Assembly (NCBI GenBank): GCA_947650365.1
Contig: OX393557.1
Location: forward strand, 32,208,209-32,272,208
Length of the DNA stretch: 64,000 nt
From: Chamaelirium japonicum
Taxonomy: Eukaryota; Streptophyta; Magnoliopsida; Liliales; Melanthiaceae
Reading direction: 5' to 3'
A program made the translations under genes and the position numbers. Below are positions 13,094-24,445 of this stretch, piece after piece. Below the pieces are notes generated by a model. That model was not told where the DNA came from. It ran no database searches and was given only the letters and a program-made list of their open reading frames with translations. Position 1 is the first letter of the stretch. Every line of letters begins with the position of its first letter.

Positions 13094-13094
<1 letters not shown>
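12699..13094. mobile_element. Foldback element C inside (TA)n/(GA)n, cloverleaf-like
   Basis: The 396-bp element starts GAATGGGATGCTGCC and ends with the reverse complement. It repeats the plan of element B: a terminal stem, then hairpin 1 (CTAGAAGTTTTGGAATTTGA stem), a central hairpin (AATGGTCGAAGCAAAAT paired with ATTTTGCTTCGACCATT) and hairpin 3 (a second copy of hairpin 1). Loop 1 is complementary to loop 3. The loops resemble those of B (both contain TGTTGTCTA and CCATCCTCACAAA or ATCATCCTCACAAA), so B and C look like two families with one origin. The left side has (TA)n then (GA)n; the right side has (TA)n to 13162. Confidence 0.85.
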
Positions 13095-14735
<1,641 letters not shown>

Positions 14736-14739
14736 CCCC

Positions 14740-15455
14740 CCTCAAACTCAAGGTGGGTCATGCACCATGAGTTTGCTAAGCAGAAACTGAAAACGTGGAG
14801 TAGGGTGTGACTTCGTGAAGAAGTCAGCAATCTGTTCTCCAGAGGAAACAAAGGGGAGAGAAATAGTCCCGGCCTCATACTCCTGGCGAGAGTAGTAGCA
14901 ATCGAGCTCGATGTGCTTCGTCCTCTCGTGGAAGACCGTGTTGGTGACAATCTATAATGCACGCCGGTTGTCACAATGAAGGGCTGTAGGTCCAGAGATC
15001 TCAACCCCTAAATCTCTAAGAAGACGTCACAAGTGAACGATCTCTTTGGTAGTAGAGGTCATGGCTCGAAAATATACTTTAGTACTGGAGAGAGAGACAA
15101 TGCTCTGCTTCTTGCTGCACCATGAGATGAGAGAATCTCCAAGAAACAGGCAATAGCCGGTAGTCGATCGACGAGTGGTCGGATCACCAGCCTAGTCGAC
15201 ATCCGAATAGGCACGTAGGACCAGAGGAGAAGTCGATGATAGGAAGAGTGACCGGGTGATAGTGCCTCTGAGATAACGGAGAAGCCGAAGAAGGGCAGTA
15301 TAGTGAGCAAAGCGAGGGGCATCGACAAACTGGCTGACGATGCTAACGGTGTGAGCAATGTCGGGCCTGGTGATGTAGAGGTAAACTAACTAACCAACGA
15401 TCTATCGGTACCAAGTAGGATCTGAGAGAGGCTCACCATTAATGGTATGGGGGGT
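14740..15455 (-). pseudogene. Ty1/copia RT C-terminus and RNase H relic
   Basis: Minus-strand translation gives, in order, [91 protein letters not shown] and IADFFTKSHTPRF. These are the end of copia reverse transcriptase and its RNase H. The frame holds several stop codons (for example where YRQLVG and DADWAG-type motifs are expected) and no ATG-initiated frame covers it. Upstream RT, integrase and gag are missing, because a different LTR begins at about 15456. It is a dead fragment. Confidence 0.85.
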
Positions 15456-16893
15456 TTTTAATCGAACCGGATGGTTCGGATGGCAAGCATAATCTAACAA
15501 ACCACTAGAATGACAAAGACCGGGAAATTCGTGGAAAAACCCCTTCTCAACGTCGAAGGGGAAAAAACCACGGGTGGGGCGAGAATGCACTAAAACAATT
15601 TCAACGGTTACAATATCTCACCTTAACCCCAATTACACCCTGAGGACTGGTCACCAAGATACTGACCTCTGCAGTTTCACTCAAGCTACCGATCTCTGCA
15701 GACAGCGACTAATTACCGACCTCTGCAGACAACAACTAACTACCGACCAACGGTGGTAACTTCAACTAAGGTACCGACCGACCTCCGCAGCTCCACAAAT
15801 TCTGGGACGAAACGGGCAGCGTCTCCTCCAGAATTCCTCTCCTCTTGCTAAAGGGGTAGGTCCCCTTTTATAGTGTGGGATGACGGTTGGAGCGCTCCAC
15901 TCGAAACGGGTAGACGACGTGTCCCTGCAATGAGCTCAACCGCCGCAGTAGTGGTGACGTGGCGCGCGATCGACACCCGGTCACTTTGGCCGAAAATCTC
16001 GGGAGTGTAGTCAGCACTCCGTAGCCTCCGAGATCTCCAGGTTCGACTGACGTATCGCTCCTCGACTTGTGGCGCGGCTGACCGAGAGAGGGGGGGTTTG
16101 AGCCATCCCCCCCCCGTTCGCTTGTTGCGCGGCCGACCGAAGGGGGGAGGGGGGGGGGGCTTGGGCTCCTCCCCCCCTCCTTTGCTGTTGCGTGGCCGAC
16201 CGAAGGGGGGGGGGGGGAGTATGTGGGCTCCTCCCCCCTTCTTTGCTGTTGCGCGGCCGACCGAAGGGGGGGGGGGGGGGGGGGCTTGGGCTCCTCCCCC
16301 CCTCCTTTGTTGTTGCGCGGCCGACCGAGGAGGGGGGGCTTGGGCTCCTCCCCCCCCTCCTTTGCTATTGCGCGGCCGACCGAGGGGGAGGGGGGCTTGG
16401 GCTCCTCCCCCCCCCTCCTTTGCTGTTGCGCGGCCGACCGAGGGGGGGGCTTAGGCTCCTCCCCCCCTCATTTCCTGTGGCGCTGCCGACCGAGGGGGGG
16501 GGGGAGGGGGGCTTGGGCTCCTCCCCCCCTTCCTTTACTCTTGTGCGGACGACCGAAGGGGGGAGCCTTGGACTCCTCCCCCCCTCCTTTGTTGTTGCAC
16601 GGCCGACCGTGGGGGGGGCTTGGGCTCCTCCCCCCTTCCTTTGCTGTTGCGCGGTCGATCGAGGGGGGGGGGGGGGGGTGGCTTGGGATCCTCCCCCCCT
16701 CCTTTCCTGTTGCACGGCCGACCGAAGGGGGGGGGGTTTGGGCTCCTCCCCCCACCTCCTTTTTCTGTGTGGTCGTCTCGTAGCGAGGCTACGGCCCGAA
16801 GTAGGTAGGCTCGCTCTTCTTTTCCACTTCATGCGTGGCCGACCCATGGCGTATCTATGGCTCCCGGCAGGTAAGTTCCTCACGGTACACACA
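15456..16893 (-). mobile_element. LTR of an older Tat-like gypsy element (3' LTR, minus strand)
   Basis: On the minus strand the LTR appears to start TGTGTGTACCGTGAGG at 16893, right after a purine-rich tract (GATCAGGAGGGG) that is now split by the 16.2-kb insertion: TACCCC to 16900, the rest resuming at 33127. A TATA box for the minus strand, CACTATAAAAGGGG, lies at 15866-15880. The U3 part contains a G/C minisatellite. The left boundary near 15456 is only approximate; I place it where copia coding similarity stops. The element type is inferred from the matching layout of the inserted Tat element. Confidence 0.55.
16083..16775. repeat. G-run/C-run minisatellite, about 12 units of 50-65 bp
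   Basis: Each unit reads GCGGCCGACCGA, a run of 7-19 G, CTTGGGCTCCTCC, a C run, then TCCTTTGCTGTTGC. Unit length varies mainly through the homopolymer runs. Overlapping glycine/proline-rich frames on both strands are by-products of the repeat. The alternating G and C runs could form G-quadruplex or strong hairpin structures. It lies in the U3 of the older LTR. Confidence 0.93.
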
Positions 16894-16900
16894 ATACCCC

Positions 16901-18837
16901 TGTATGCGCGGAAAAAAGATGCGGGTCGTCTTTATTGCGAACACACGAGATTACAAGAGTGGCCGGGACCCGGGTGGCTTGGGTGTGGCGAGTCCGGGTT
17001 GCGGCGAGTATTGATCAGGGGATTGTGGGAGCGATCCTCTGGAGGGTCCCTTTGATCTGCGTCTCCACGTGGTGTTCGTGCGAGAGCTCTGAAGGGGTCG
17101 CCCAGGACAGGGGTCTTTACAAGGTGAGGGCTTTTGAGAGGCTAAGGAATATCCATTGTCTCTTTGGTCCCTTCCGTGCTTCGCGCTTCCTCGGCTAAGG
17201 GGTCTTCAGCTTCGTTCCTCGATCTTCGTGTCTTCCTCGCTCCTTGCTTGGCCTCAGCGTCCTTGATCGTCGGTTCGCAGCGTCGATCGTGCTTTTGGCG
17301 TCGGCTTTGGCTTGGCTCTGGCGTGGCTCTGGCTTTTGCTTTGCTTTGGCGCTTGCGCTTGGACGTAGACGGGGGAGACTTGCGATGCTTTTGTTCTTTC
17401 GGACTTCGCGTCGTATTGGCTAGAACGTGCGGTGCTTTTGCTCGAGACCGACGTAGTCGCTTGGCTTTGGCACTTGCGTTGCTTTGGCGCGGGCTTTACC
17501 AGGGCCTTTGCTTTGGCTTCTTGCGTGGGTTTTGGCTTCAGCGTCAACTCCGTCTTCTTCTCGAACGACGTGGGCTACTTCTTCGGTGCTTCGACGGTTT
17601 CGGTGTCGGCTGGACTTTTCTTCTTCTCCGGGCTTCTTTGGCGTGATCGGAGTCGAAGAATGCTTTTGAAGATAGTGGGGGTAGCACCGATCTCTGTGCG
17701 ACGGTTGTAGCGCCGGCTTTGCTTCGAAGACGACGGGTGTAGCGATGCTTCAGGTAGTCCTCTCCAGGCTTTCTTCTTCATGGATGGAGCAGACGTTTGT
17801 CGAAGGCAACGGGTTGATGACGCTTCGTTCCTCTTTACCGGGCTTTGGAGCTTGATCGGAGTTGAGGGTTTGTTGGAGCCGACGGGGTAGTGTCGCTCCG
17901 AGCTTCTTCTCCGGCCTTTGCTTTCTGGCGTCCTCGCTCGGAGTCGAAGGGTCTTCTTCTTCGAGCTATCTTCTTCGTGCACGGAGTCGAAGTCTTGATC
18001 TTCTTGTGCAAGGGTCTTCACGTTGATGAGGGCTTTCAATGGACTAAGCCGGTCTCGAAGGGATAGGCTTGCCCGTGTCTCGTGAAGCCTTGGGTCGATG
18101 AAGAAGTATCTCCTCTTCGGCAGAGCTTCCTCGCTTCGTCTTCAGTCTTCGACCCTGTGAGCCTTCCCCCTCCCCCTCTATTTATAGGCAAAAGGAGGGG
18201 GGGGGGGGAGATATGGGAAGTTTTAATTTTAAATCTCTTTAATATCTCCCCTATAATTGCCAAGGATTTATTCATCTATTGATGAGGGGAATAAGTCTTT
18301 ATTCGTTTTCCTTTTCTGACAGGGCAATTATGGCTGAATTTTGCACACGAGATCGATGGTGACCCGGCTCTTCTTTTTGTCCGTCGGATCGAGGGATCGG
18401 CGCAGATCCGCGTGTGAGCAGACGTCATACGCAACCTCCCCCCGCGCATGGCGGTAATTCTTTCCTTTTCTTTCTTTTCTTTCCTTTTCTTTTCTTTCCT
18501 TTCTTTTCTTTCCTTTTCTCTTTCTTCCTTTTCTTTTCTTTTCTTTCCTTTCTTTTCTTTCCTTTCTTTTCTTTTTCCTTGCAAGGCCGGCCAACCCCCA
18601 TGAGGTTCGGATCCCTACTAGGGGCCGGCCCCCCATGGGGTTCGGGTCCCTAGTAGGGGCCGGTCGGGTGGGCCTTACTTGAGGGTGGGCCCGCCCGGTT
18701 CCTTTGTCGGGCGCGAGTCGGGTCCGGGTCCACATTGGTACGTGCTAGTCGGGTCCGCGTCGGATCGCGTGTCAGGTTTGTATCCGTGTAGGTGCACGCA
18801 AGTCGGGTTCGGGTTAGACAAAATTTGTGTGTCTATA
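16901..18837 (-). repeat. 3' LTR of the Tat element
   Basis: This 1937-bp LTR starts TGTATGCGCGG on the plus strand and ends TCTATA (CA expected; the other copy ends TCTACA). It includes a polypyrimidine tract of CTTTT/CCTTTT units (18467-18583). Just inside, the minus-strand polypurine tract is TTGAGGGGGCATT (18838-18850). A block at 18160-18205 (CCCCCTCTATTTATAGGC) carries a TATA-like motif in plus sense. Confidence 0.93.
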
Positions 18838-18939
18838 AATGCCCCCTCAAGGACGAGTGCATCGGTGAGAACGTGTAGGGTTTGGACACGTAGGAATCGT
18901 AGAGCACTTGTCCTTGATTCCTTTTGTGGGCGGGGTTGG

Positions 18940-18953
18940 GGGTCTATTTAAGG
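18940..18953 (+). promoter_or_regulatory. TATA box for the antisense gene of the Tat element
   Basis: GGTCTATTTAAGGACCCC lies about 110 bp inside the 3' LTR on the plus strand and upstream of the mobile-domain gene. The older, interrupted element has a like sequence, TTCTATAAATAGGACCCC, at 33333-33350 ahead of its own plus-strand gene, which suggests a conserved promoter. Function is inferred. Confidence 0.5.
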
Positions 18954-19828
18954 ACCCCTACCCCCTTCATCCGACGTTCTGATCTTTGCGAAGGTTCCGC
19001 CGGCTTCTGGAGACCACCGTCGGAAGAGAGCTGCCTGGGGTTGCACGCGACTTGCTCCGTCTTCCTGGTGTCGCCTCTTTCGTCGGCGGCGGCAACGATG
19101 GCGCGCGATCTGAAGGTTGTTGCGAAGACGGGCTCGAAGCGACGATGTGGCGAGGACCGAGGCGAGGAGGATGGAGGAGCGCGGCTGAGGTGCGGGTCGC
19201 CTTCGCCGCCTCTCTCTTCCTCTTTCTTCTTCTTCTCCTTCTTCTCTTTTTTTTTTTCTCTGGTTCTGGCCCGCAGGAGCAGCAGCGGTAGGCGGCAGCG
19301 TGGGCGGCTGCGTGCGGGGGCCGGCTACATGGGTGCGGCGGCGGTGCGGGCAGCTGCGCGGGTGCGGCGACAGCGTGCGGGCCGGGCGCGCGGGCAGGGG
19401 AGGCGCGGGGCTGCGCGCAAGGGGCCGGCTGTGCGGGTGCGGCGGCAGCGTGCGGGCTGGGCGCGGGGGCTGCGCGGGGTTGGCGGTGGCAGCGGCGTGC
19501 GGGTCGAGTTCGGCCCCGACCGGATCGGAGGAGAAAGGGGGGCAGTGGGTCCCCCCCCTTTTTCCCTGCTGTTCGTTTCCAATTGGGGGGAGAGAGGGGG
19601 CTGGCCCCCCCCCCCCCCCCCCCCCTTTTTTTTTTTGCTGCTGCTGCGTCGCCTAAGAGATGAGAACTACAACCTCGGTTGAGTCCGAGCGAGCGGCGGA
19701 GGGGTAGTCGCGGGCATTGTTGCGGGTAGCACGCGGACCTCGGGAGTGCGGCGCGAAGATGACGTTGCTCGGGCAGTCCTCCTATCGGGGGGGGGGCTGT
19801 AGGCCTTCTTTTTTTTTGCGCGCTTGTC
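18954..19828 (+). other. Leader region of the antisense gene
   Basis: GC-rich DNA with runs of T, G and C (for example 19602-19635). Possible upstream frames such as one from ATG 19098 give low-complexity Arg/Gly/Ala protein and no domain. I read it as transcribed leader, possibly with introns, but cannot place splice sites. Confidence 0.35.
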
Positions 19829-22800
19829 TTGACTTGCTTCCTTTCATGGCTCTTCAGGATTCGAGTCTTCGAGAGCTTGACTTCGCCGGGGTGGATAGCT
19901 GAGGACCTCTTCGACGGGAGGAGGTGCCTTCGCTTCCCCCTTACTCGGGTATACCGTTATCGCAACTCGAGGCGAGAAGACCTTTTATCGTTGCTCCGTG
20001 TTTTTATCCATGAGCGCATCACGGAAAATGGAGTCGCCGACGCGACTTGTGGGATGCTGAAGCTGAGCGAGAAGATCTATACCGATGAAGAGATCTCCAT
20101 GAAGCTCCTCCGTCCAAGTTTGAGTACTTCTTTCCACCATTGTGATGAAGATTTCGTGCCTACTCCAGTTGTTGCCTCGAAGATATGCTCCCATTTGACC
20201 CGATTGGGTACCGACTCTTGGCCTCGGGGAGACGTCCAAGACCTTTGCGATTTTCATGAATGGATGGGCAAGCTCTATGAGGTCTTTGGCACGGAACCCG
20301 TGATGAATTCATTGGCCAAGTTTCTGGCACCGGCTCATCGAGAATACAGCCGTCCTGAGGGGATGTATCGCGCACTTTGTGAACTCTGGTGTCCGGCCAC
20401 TAACACTTTCCTTACTGGAGTGGGGGAGATAGGGATCTCGCTTCACGACGTCCACATCGTTTCCGGATGCCCTGAAGTGCGGAATTACTACCAGGAGGAG
20501 GTGCCAGCTTTGAAGGATCTGTCGGACAGCAGCTTCGCTCCGAGTTCCTGCCTTTTTCTGTTCAAGGCATATGCCATCATCGTGGTGTGGGATCAGTCAG
20601 ATCGAGTGCGTCCTTCTTCTTGGGTTGAATTTTGGTTCAGAGGCGAGTATATGTCCCCGGCACCTTCGACTCACCCGATATGGAAGGTCGCTCAAATGAA
20701 GAGGCCTCCGCTTCGTTCTTTTGTAAGGCCTATTGAGTCCTTGGCTCGAGAGAGACACTCATTGGAGGGAAAACAGTGTCCCTGGGAGATCCTTGGTCTA
20801 AGGCGTGACAGCGAGGAGTGGTGAGCGGTTTATCGAGCTGCCGGGCTGGTCATCTTCCTTTGCCGGTTCGTGCTTTCTTGTTCCAGCGAGGTTATCCATC
20901 CAGGGACTTTTCTTGTAGCCTCCAGGATGGCAAGGGGGGAGCTTTTCAATCTAGCCCCAGCCATCTTATGCGCCTTGTACCGGGGGCTCAGCGGAACTTA
21001 CCGGGACTTGTCCAGTTCGGATAATGCCAAAGAGGAGCTTGGCCGGTATGCTGCGTTCGGACCTCTGCACTACCTGTACGGCTGGATAGCTCTTCACTTC
21101 CCAAAGGGGATTTTCGCCGGACGCGGGCATCCAGCCGACCTGCCGTTCCTGCCCGGGATAGGCAAAATCTTAAATGCTTTTATTAGTTGGGAGCACCCGA
21201 GGGAGTGTGCTCGCACCCTCTTGCGGAGGATAGGGGGTGCCGACTTTGAGTTTCTATCAGAGCATTCGGTGCTACCTTTGGAGAGGTCGACTGTCTACGA
21301 CAACGAGGAGCTCCCGGACAGCTTGTATTGGAACATGGTCAGTTGCTGCCCTGGCTACTTGGTTTGGCGCAAGGGGGATATGGTGGAGGTAGAGCAGTAC
21401 TCCCCTCATCGCTTTGCTCGCCAGCAAGGGTTTCGACAGGAAGTTTTCGGTATGCCTCAGCAGTTGTAGGGGCGTATTAGTTTGTAGGAGGGTTACCGTC
21501 TCTGGGCTTCTCTCTACGCTCGATTGACTGGCGGCAGCTTCTTCCCTGGGTCCAAGTCCGGGTCTCGGGATGCCACCACTCCGGAGTACTGCAAGTGGAT
21601 TGAAGGGCGAGTTTCCCTTTTGCTTGCGAGTCTCCCGGTTGACGTTCTGGCGAGTAGTGAATTTAAAAACTTTCGTTTCGATCATGCCGCGGGAGTGGAG
21701 GATCGTCGCCTTCGATTGGGGCTTCAGAGGGCCCAGAAGAGTTGTAGCCGTCTTTCCAGTGCTCGCCGCGTCCCTACTTCGGCTCCCGAGTTAGAAGCCG
21801 ACCTTGCCAGTGCCCCTGGGCCATCCCTTTTCTCGAAGGCCGCTGTTGAGGGTGCCCCGCCCAAAAGAAGAAAGGTTTGCATTCCTCGCGGGATGACTTC
21901 ACGGGTCCCTTGTCCGGTGGAGGATACCGAGGAGCCCGGACTTCTAAAAGATGAGGTGATCCCTCCGTCTAGGGCTGCTTCGTTCGACCTCGCAGGTATG
22001 GAGTTCTCTTTATTTTGCTTCCTTTCTACGCTTGGGAAGTCCCATCATGCTGAGCAGTGTATCTCTTTTGGACAGATTTCGTTATAGTGGTGGAGCGCGG
22101 AGCGGATTCTCCGAAGGCATCTCTTGGGCATTCGTCTACTGGGGCTGCGCAAGAAGTGCCTGGGGCGTGCGGGCTAGATGTTCCTCCGGACGATCTGGAC
22201 CTCCTCGGGGTTTGCGGGGAGAACTTCCCTAGTGGCGATATCGACTTGGACGACATTGACATTGACGCTTTGTCTTTCCATGAGGAGGCCGAAGTCTCAA
22301 GTGTCGACAAGCAACGTTCTCCGGTTGCTGTACTTTCAGGCCTGTTGGAGGAGACGGTTATCGCAACGGTGCGGCGGTTTCTCCAGTTTTGCCGACCTCA
22401 TTGGCGAAGGCGGTTCCTGTCGTGGCTGCAGTGGGAGAGAAGGTTTTGCCCACCTACTCTGAGGCACCTCGCCCGAGCTTAAGGCCGAGGAGCAGAGTTT
22501 CAGAGTTCCTTCTTGCGAGCTGCCGGCAGTATATCAAGTCAACATTGGAGTCCTTTCAAGATACTGGCTTTGGCGCCCTCCAGGACTGATGGTCGACGGA
22601 CGGTGCAGAGTTTTGCACGAGCCTGGAGGAGTTCAAAGTCGACAGTTCTTCTTTTGTCGCTCAGATGAACCTGCTCGTGACTGATAGCAAGGTTTATCGC
22701 TCCCGACGAGCTTTACTAGAGGGGAGCACTCCTTCTGAGCTGGCGGCCGCCGAGGCGATCTTGTGTCAGTCGGAGCAACAGCTTGCGGAGGTCGCTTCTA

Positions 22801-23039
22801 TCCTGTCGAAGGCTCAAAAGAAGATAGAATCGGTGCGCGCTTCACTTCGAAAGGTGGAGTTTCGTCTAGAGCGAGCTGAGACCGCAGAGAGTGCTTTGAA
22901 GGCGAGCTACTTGAAGCAGCAGTCAGACTTGGTGGCCCGCCGTGAGCTTTTGGCTATGCGCCCCACGGAACTTCAGCGAGTGGAGGCTACTAGGGAGGAG
23001 TTAATGTGCCGCCTTCGAGCTCTGGATACCATTTTCTAG
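19829..23039 (+). pseudogene. Plant mobile domain protein gene (antisense extra ORF of the Tat element)
   Basis: The plus-strand frame from about 19829 to 21995 encodes a plant mobile domain (aminotransferase-like/PMD) protein: VASKICSHLTRLGTDSWPRG, LAPAHREYSRPEGMYRALCE, GEIGISLHDVHIVSGCPE, then HYLYGWIALHFPKG. It is followed by a basic stretch PPKRRKV that looks like a nuclear localisation signal. An 80-nt GT-AG intron (21996-22075) joins this frame exactly to an acidic segment (PPDDLDLL, DIDLDDIDIDAL). The end (22665-23039) is a coiled coil (ELAAAEAILCQSEQQLAEVA, KKIESVRASLRKVEFRLERA). Stops at 20822, 21467, 21485 and 22587 and a frameshift near 22310-22390 break it. Extra ORFs in this place and orientation are known in plant Tat-lineage elements; their role is unknown. 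Start choice is uncertain. Confidence 0.8.
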
Positions 23040-23278
23040 CGGCTCCTTATCTAGTCGTTTTGCCTTGTAGCTTTCTTTTATGCTATGTACCGTCCTTCTT
23101 TGGCATATCTAATAATATCTCCTTGTTTTGCCACATTCATGCATGGACCCTTGTTGGCTTTTTCTTTTGGTCGGACTGAACCTGAAGTAACTTCTCAGGC
23201 TGCCTACGTACCCCCCTAAGGGGGATCAAGTCGCACGTAGTTCTTTTTTTTTTTTTTTGCAAGGGGTGTGGCCTTGCT
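23040..23278. other. Gap between convergent antisense gene and pol
   Basis: The mobile-domain gene (plus) and integrase (minus) converge here. The stretch holds a T run (23243-23260) and GCCTACGTACCCCCCTAAGGGGGATCA, a short hairpin (CCCCCTAAGGGGG at 23212-23224) that could help end transcription. Nothing else is seen. Confidence 0.4.
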
Positions 23279-24445
23279 TTAGGCGTAGTACCTTTTGAGG
23301 TACTTGTCGTTGATAGGGCCGAGTGTCAGCCCTTCTAGCGTGGTGAGGAGATAGGCGCCGTTGGAGTAGACTTCCTTGACGGAGTACGGGCCATCCCATT
23401 TGGCATCAAATTTCTTCCCTCCTCGATGCGAGAGGATGATGGGGCGTTTGACTGCCAGCACCAGTTCCCTTATCTAGAATGATCGAGGAAGGATCTTCTT
23501 GTTGAAGGCACAAGACAGTCTGGCCTGATAACACTCCAGACGTTATTGAGCTTCGAGGCGTCTTTCGTCCAAGGCTTCCAATTCTGCTAGGCGGAGCTGG
23601 GCGTTGTCGTTGCTGGTGAGGCCTTCTTGGATTGCTATCCTGAGCGATGGGATTTGGAGCTCGAGCGGAAGAACAGCTTCTACACCATAGACGAGGGAGT
23701 ACGGTGTTGCTTGCGTTGGCGTATGGAAGAACGTCTGGTAAGCCCATAGCGCTTCGCCCATGCGTTCGCGCCAGTCTTTCTTCGTCATCGAGATGGTTTT
23801 CTCCAGCAGCTTACAAAGAGTCTTGTTAAAGGCCTCTGCCAGACCGTTGGTCAGAGCGTTGTACATTGTTGAACAATTCTGCTTAATGTTGTACAATGCG
23901 CAGAACTGGCTGACGGCTGCATTCTTGAATTGCTTCCCGTTGTCTGTTACGATGTAGCGAGGAACTCCATATCGGAAGATAATGTCATTCTGGATAAAGC
24001 TGATAACGGAGTGCCTTGTAACTTCCCGTAGAGGTGTTGCTTCAGCCCATTTGGAGAAGTAGTCCGTTGCCGCCAGAATATAAAGGTGTTGCTTGAATGA
24101 CTTGGGCAGGGGACCGACAATATCGAGTCCCCATCCGTCGAAGGGCCAAGACGCGATTGTTGGGTGCAAAGGATCTGGCGGCTGGCGGATGTAGTCTCCG
24201 TGTAGCTGGCAAGCGTGACATTTTTTTACGAACTCCAAGCTGTCCTTGACCATGGTGGGCCAGTAATAGCCCATTCTCCTGACGCGAAAATGAAGCTTCG
24301 GACCGGACTGGTGCGATCCACAGATTCCAGCATGTACTTCTTCCAGTGCCGCTTCTGCCTCTTCTTTCGCGAGGCACCTCAGGAGTGTACCATCGTAGCT
24401 TCGTCGATATAACTCATTATTGAAGTGGTAGAACTTCAGAGATCA
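23279..24445 (-). pseudogene. Tat element integrase
   Basis: Integrase inserts the cDNA into the genome. On the minus strand the N-terminal HHCC zinc region (HAGICGSHQSG ... CHACQLH, about 24360-24200) precedes a DDE core with GLDIVGPLPKS, VTDNGKQFKN and NGLAEAFNKTL, holding the D, D and E. The C-terminus reads KKFDAKWDGPYSV and ends NDKYLKRYYA at 23279 with no chromodomain, as expected for the Tat lineage. Stops interrupt the frame near 23540 and 23478, so the polyprotein is broken, although the catalytic residues are kept. Confidence 0.88.

Noticed and set aside
16098..17055. Overlapping Gly/Pro-rich frames of up to 287 codons on both strands
   Set aside because: They follow the G-run/C-run minisatellite and change frame with homopolymer length; no family resemblance.
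18276..18735. Lys/Arg/Glu-rich minus-strand frames, repeated at 32332-32926
   Set aside because: They come from the CTTTT polypyrimidine tract in the two LTRs of the Tat element.
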